Source of the DNA: Gammaproteobacteria bacterium
GTDB taxonomy: Bacteria > Pseudomonadota > Gammaproteobacteria > SZUA-152
Length of the DNA: 9,890 bases
Direction: 5' to 3'
Assembly: GCA_024762755.1 (NCBI GenBank)
Contig: JANTGX010000059.1
Location: 1-9,890 of the forward strand
Shown here one piece after another: positions 6,956 to 9,890 of this stretch (positions within the stretch are counted from its first letter, which is position 1; every line of letters begins with the position of its first letter). A program made the position numbers and the translations under genes. The notes under the pieces were generated by a model. That model had not been told where the DNA came from, did not search any database, and worked only from the letters and a program-made list of their open reading frames with translations.

Positions 6956-8609
6956 ACACGCATTGCCCCGCAGCGAGGCGCCACTGGCGCCGGCGACGGG
7001 CCAACGCCCCAAGCACAAGGCCGCGGGTGTCCTGCCCCCGCTGCCCGTGGACAACAGCGCCCTGCTCGCCCCCCTGGCGGGTATCGTCCTACTGTTCATC
7101 GCCCTGCCCCTGCTCGGCTTGGCGGCCCTGCATTGGCCCCCGCTGCAAGAGCGACTGCTCCTGCTGCAGGCCTTTGCCGCGGGTGTCGGCCTGCTGTTCG
7201 TCTTCCTCACCCTGCGTCGACTGAAGACTCACTTGCTCACGCCTCTGGTGCAGCTGCGCAATTGGGCCCAACAGATGCGCGGTGGCAATCTCTCCGTGCG
7301 TATGCCCGAACCCCGCCACGGCGAGTTTGCCGGCCTGGCCCGCGATATCAACGACCTCGGCGAATCCCTACGCTCACTCAGCCGCGAAATGGACGAGCGC
7401 GTCAATCGCCAGACCCTGCGCCTGCAGCGCAAGACCCGTTCGCTGGAGATCCTCTACGACGTCGCCGCGCGCAGTAACGCCGCCAACGACCTCGACGATC
7501 TTCTGGCCGGCTATCTGCACACCCTGACGGAGATCCTCTACGCCCATGCCGGCACCGTGCGCCTGGTGACCGACGACGATCAGATGCGCCTGGTCGCCAG
7601 CGTCGGCCTGGACGAAGAGACCATCGAGAGCATCCGCCAGGCCCCCTTGGAACGCTGTCTGTGCGCACAGGATTTCCAGCACAACATGATCCTCTGTCCA
7701 GCCGACCACCAGCACTGTCCCAATATCGTCAAAGACCTGCTCTTCGCCGGCGACAAACTCGACAGCATCTCCATCCCCCTGCGCTATCAGAATCAGACCC
7801 TAGGTCTGTACACCCTATTCGTCGAGAAACTGGGCCTGACCACGCGCACGGACATCCAGGACATCCTCACCAACATTGGCCAACACCTCAGCATGGCCAT
7901 CGCCAAGTCGCGCTTCGACGAGGAGACGAAACGCCTGTCGCTGATGCAGGAGCGCACCATGCTGGCCCACGAGCTGCACGACTCCCTGGCCCAGACCCTG
8001 GCCAGCCTGCGCTTTCGTGTCAGCCTCATGCACCAAGCCTTTCGCCAGCATGACGAGGAGATTCTGCAACAGGAACTCGACCAGCTCCGGGGCGGCCTGG
8101 ACGAGGCCAACATCGAGCTGCGTGAACTGCTGACCCACTTCCGTGTGCGCATGGACGAACGCGGCCTGATCCCGGCCATCGAAAATCTCGTGGAACGCTT
8201 CAAGAAAGAAAGCGAGATCCACATCTTCTTTCAGAACGAATGTCAGGATCTCCGCCTGCCGCCGGTGCAAGAGGTGCACGTGCTGCACATCATCCAGGAG
8301 TCCCTGGCCAATATCCGCAAGCACAGCGGGGCCGAAAACGTGCGCGTCCTGCTGCGCTGCCAGCAGGACGAAGACACCTTCAACGTCCTCATCGAGGACG
8401 ATGGCCGCGGCATTGCCAGCCAGGTCAGCAACGGCCAACCCGGAGAGCATGTCGGTCTCACCATCATGCAGGAGCGCGCCAGCCGCATCGGCGCCACACT
8501 CACCATCGAGAGCGAACAGGGCGAGGGCACGCGGGTTGAATTGATGCTGCAATATGGTCAGGATGGCGGCAGACCTCGTCCAACCCCCTTTACCCAGGAG
8601 ACCGGCTAA
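6939..8609 (+). CDS. NarX-like sensor histidine kinase (HAMP-GAF-HisKA_3-HATPase) without periplasmic sensor
   Basis: This encodes 556 residues from the ATG at 6939. In-frame codons farther upstream lie within dsrR and give a low-complexity sequence. A GAGG lies just before the start, and the gene overlaps dsrR by 17 nt. Two membrane segments (about 41-66 and 73-93) are joined by only a few residues, so there is almost no periplasmic domain. A HAMP-like linker (95-146) and a coiled stretch (147-170) lead to a GAF-like domain (about 170-325) with four cysteines: C240, C242, C253 and C260. The kinase core has the H-box AHELHDSLAQ with phospho-accepting H347, the N-box ESLANIRKHS (454-463), EDDGRGI (486-492) and HVGLTIMQERA (504-514). 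This is the NarX/NarQ/DegS class. The partner regulator starts 4 nt downstream. The signal is unknown. The cytoplasmic cysteine-bearing GAF domain suggests redox, metal or sulfur sensing, which is inference. Confidence 0.9.
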   Translation: MPSPNKHALPRSEAPLAPATGQRPKHKAAGVLPPLPVDNSALLAPLAGIVLLFIALPLLGLAALHWPPLQERLLLLQAFAAGVGLLFVFLTLRRLKTHLLTPLVQLRNWAQQMRGGNLSVRMPEPRHGEFAGLARDINDLGESLRSLSREMDERVNRQTLRLQRKTRSLEILYDVAARSNAANDLDDLLAGYLHTLTEILYAHAGTVRLVTDDDQMRLVASVGLDEETIESIRQAPLERCLCAQDFQHNMILCPADHQHCPNIVKDLLFAGDKLDSISIPLRYQNQTLGLYTLFVEKLGLTTRTDIQDILTNIGQHLSMAIAKSRFDEETKRLSLMQERTMLAHELHDSLAQTLASLRFRVSLMHQAFRQHDEEILQQELDQLRGGLDEANIELRELLTHFRVRMDERGLIPAIENLVERFKKESEIHIFFQNECQDLRLPPVQEVHVLHIIQESLANIRKHSGAENVRVLLRCQQDEDTFNVLIEDDGRGIASQVSNGQPGEHVGLTIMQERASRIGATLTIESEQGEGTRVELMLQYGQDGGRPRPTPFTQETG

Positions 8610-8613
8610 GCCC

Positions 8614-9273
8614 ATGCGGGTACTTCTCATCGACGACCACACCCTGTTCCGCCTCGGCCTGAAGAACCTGCTCGAACGCAGCGGCATCGAGGTGGTCGGT
8701 GCAGCGAGCACCGGCCACGAGGGTCTGGAACTCGCTCAACAGAGCGCCCCCGACGTGATCCTGCTGGACATGCGCATGCCCGACATGGACGGCCTGGCCG
8801 TACTCAACCGCCTGCGCGAGTCCGGCATCACGGCACCCATCGCCATGCTCACCACCAGCAGTGAGGAACGCGACTTGGTGGAGTCCCTGCGCAATGGCGC
8901 CCAGGGTTACCTGCTCAAGGACATGGACCCGGAAGACCTGGTGGCGGCCCTGCGCCGCATCGTCGAAGGCGAGACCGTGGTTGCCCCGCAACTGGCCGGC
9001 ACCCTGGCCCGCGCCCTCACCGGCCAGAGCGACGAAGAGGAAGAAGAGACGCCCCTCTCCAGCCTCACCCCGCGCGAACTGGAGATCATCGAACACCTCG
9101 CCGAGGGACAGAGCAACAAGGTCATCGCCCGTGAACTGGGCATCACCGACGGCACCGTCAAGCTGCACGTCAAGGCCATCTTGCGCAAACTCAATGTGCG
9201 CTCGCGTGTGGAGGCCGCCGTGATCGCCGTCGAACAGGGCCTCGGGCGTCGGCGGCCGCCGCCGGGGCGTTGA
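8614..9273 (+). CDS. NarL/FixJ-family response regulator
   Basis: This encodes 219 residues from the ATG at 8614, 4 nt after the kinase stop, with AGGAG at 8596-8600 inside the kinase end. The receiver domain (1-120) has the acidic pair D7/D8, the phospho-acceptor D52 in ILLDMRMPDMDG, T80 and K102 in GYLLKDMDPEDL. An acidic linker (SDEEEEETP, 139-147) leads to a LuxR-type helix-turn-helix: LTPRELEIIEHLAEGQSNKV (151-170) and TVKLHVKAILRKLNVRSRVE (181-200). The ending is very similar to NarL. It should be phosphorylated by the adjacent NarX-like kinase and bind DNA as a dimer. Its targets are unknown. Location at the end of the dsr gene string makes the dsr promoter a natural candidate, but no operator could be identified here. 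Electron acceptor control as in NarXL is another possibility. Confidence 0.93.
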   Translation: MRVLLIDDHTLFRLGLKNLLERSGIEVVGAASTGHEGLELAQQSAPDVILLDMRMPDMDGLAVLNRLRESGITAPIAMLTTSSEERDLVESLRNGAQGYLLKDMDPEDLVAALRRIVEGETVVAPQLAGTLARALTGQSDEEEEETPLSSLTPRELEIIEHLAEGQSNKVIARELGITDGTVKLHVKAILRKLNVRSRVEAAVIAVEQGLGRRRPPPGR

Positions 9274-9282
9274 AAAGCCCGC

Positions 9283-9435
9283 TTGCCACAGAGGCACGGA
9301 GTACACAGAGAAAAGATGATTGGAATTAGTCGTGGATTATTCTTTTACCGCCAGGGACACAAAGTTGTTGATGTGATTTTCTGGCGGTAGATCCCTGTTG
9401 TCTTTTTCTCTGTGTACTCCGTGCCTCTGTGGCAA
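9283..9435. repeat. 153-bp MITE-like element with 32-bp perfect inverted termini and a nested palindrome
   Basis: The left arm 9283-9314 (starting TTGCCACAGAGGCACGGAGT) is the exact reverse complement of 9404-9435. Allowing one extra A, the match runs two more bases inward. Inside lies a second perfect 9-bp inverted repeat, TACCGCCAG (9346-9354) and CTGGCGGTA (9381-9389). The core is more AT-rich than its surroundings. The CCACAGAGGCAC...ACACAGAG arms resemble short dispersed repeats seen in many bacterial genomes, a resemblance recalled rather than searched. No transposase and no clear target-site duplication are seen. It fills the space between the response regulator and the rhodanese. A transcript would fold into a long hairpin, but no T-run follows, so terminator function is only possible. 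Chance reading frames in both arms give the same MYSVPLWQ peptide and are not genes. Confidence 0.85.
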
Positions 9436-9463
9436 AAAGAGAAATTTCCGACCCCATCCAAAC

Positions 9464-9467
9464 GGAG
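9464..9467 (+). promoter_or_regulatory. Ribosome binding site of the rhodanese gene
   Basis: GGAG sits 6 nt before the ATG at 9474, just outside the right arm of the inverted repeat. It fixes the start of the rhodanese gene. Confidence 0.6.
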
Positions 9468-9473
9468 CACGAG

Positions 9474-9890
9474 ATGCGAAAAACCTACACCGACCTGGTC
9501 AACGAATGCCTGCCCCAGATCACCGAGGTATTTCCCTGGGACCTTGCCGATGAATTGGAACAGGGCAAGTCCCTGCTCCTGGTCGATGTCAGCGAGCCCT
9601 ACGAATACGACTACCTGCACATCCCCGATTCCATCAACGTACCGCGCGGTGTGCTCGAGGCCGCCTGCGACTGGGACTACGACGAAACCGTGCCGGATCT
9701 CGCCCGCGACCGGGATGTGGACGTGGTTCTCATCTGTCGCTCAGGCAATCGCAGCGCGCTCGCCGTCTGTACCCTGCAGCAGATGGGCTTCACCCATGCG
9801 CGCTCCCTGAAGACCGGTCTGCGCGGCTGGAACGACTACGACCAGCCCCTGGTCAACGCCAAGGGACAAGCCGTCGACCCCGACGATGCC
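9474..9890 (+). CDS. Single-domain rhodanese-like sulfurtransferase (3' truncated by window)
   Basis: 139 codons are open to the window end with no stop. The rhodanese fold is evident: LLLVDVSEPYEYDYLHIPDSINVPRG (residues 34-59), VVLICRSGNRSALAVCTLQQMGF (84-106) and SLKTGLRGWNDYDQPL (111-126). The active-site loop CRSGNRS has the catalytic cysteine C88, which carries a persulfide in active rhodaneses. No signal peptide is visible, so it is probably cytoplasmic. In dsr-type sulfur oxidisers, rhodaneses together with TusA and DsrE-like proteins pass sulfane sulfur towards DsrC. A related role is likely here but rests on context. It is separated from the response regulator by the 153-bp inverted-repeat element, so it may be a separate transcription unit. 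The GGAG at 9464-9467 supports the start. The extension NAKGQAVDPDDA after the domain suggests the end is near or a tail follows. Confidence 0.9.
   Translation, partial: MRKTYTDLVNECLPQITEVFPWDLADELEQGKSLLLVDVSEPYEYDYLHIPDSINVPRGVLEAACDWDYDETVPDLARDRDVDVVLICRSGNRSALAVCTLQQMGFTHARSLKTGLRGWNDYDQPLVNAKGQAVDPDDA

Noticed and set aside
8590..9306. A 238-codon minus-strand frame opposite the response regulator
   Set aside because: The + strand encodes a full NarL-type regulator. The antisense frame begins in the repeat arm (MYSVPLWQ) and has no domain pattern.
9283..9435. The long inverted repeat as a canonical intrinsic terminator
   Set aside because: On either strand the stem is not directly followed by a T-run. 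The 153-bp nested layout fits a dispersed repeat better.
9412..9810. A + strand frame overlapping the rhodanese in another phase
   Set aside because: It starts inside the inverted-repeat arm and has low-complexity S/P/T-rich sequence. The rhodanese frame from 9474 has the real motifs and a good ribosome binding site.
1..9890. CRISPR arrays, tRNA or rRNA genes, phage or transposase genes
   Set aside because: No regularly spaced direct repeats, cloverleaf-like sequence, rRNA signature or integrase/transposase motif was seen.

Overview
The window is the distal part of a dsr (reverse-acting dissimilatory sulfite reductase) gene cluster from a sulfur-oxidising bacterium. All genes run on the + strand. 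The order dsrL-dsrJ-dsrO-dsrP-(TrpD-like gene)-dsrN-dsrR closely follows the dsrLJOPNR order known from purple sulfur bacteria such as Allochromatium vinosum. DsrL and the cysteine-free IscA-like DsrR are hallmarks of the oxidative pathway. The high GC content and this gene order suggest a Gammaproteobacterium of the Chromatiales or a relative. The genus cannot be read from the sequence, and dsrAB, dsrEFH, dsrC and dsrMK presumably lie upstream of the window.

Layout. 1-1291 is the C-terminal two thirds of DsrL, an iron-sulfur flavoprotein NAD(P)H:acceptor oxidoreductase. 1360-1752 is DsrJ, a triheme periplasmic cytochrome c, and 1749-2519 is DsrO, a Tat-exported protein with four [4Fe-4S] motifs. 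2640-3854 is DsrP, an NrfD-type membrane subunit. A 237-nt spacer with a GC-rich hairpin follows. 4092-5093 is a TrpD2/YbiB-like protein that is not part of the classical A. vinosum operon. 5123-6523 is DsrN, which amidates siroheme precursors, and 6620-6955 is DsrR. In place of dsrS come a NarX-like histidine kinase (6939-8609, overlapping dsrR) and a NarL-like response regulator (8614-9273). A 153-bp element bounded by 32-bp perfect inverted repeats (9283-9435) separates the regulator from a single-domain rhodanese (9474 onward, cut by the window end).

How they work together. DsrJOP, with DsrMK from upstream, form the transmembrane complex thought to oxidise or reduce the DsrC sulfur carrier in exchange with quinone or periplasmic partners. 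DsrL takes electrons released by the reverse sulfite reductase DsrAB and passes them to NAD(P)+. DsrN supplies the amidated siroheme cofactor. DsrR is an accessory regulator known to affect sulfur oxidation. The rhodanese could feed sulfane sulfur into the relay.

The parts least explained by the known system are the dsr-linked NarX/NarL pair, whose kinase lacks a periplasmic sensor but has a four-cysteine GAF region; the TrpD-like gene wedged between dsrP and dsrN; and the nested palindromic repeat.
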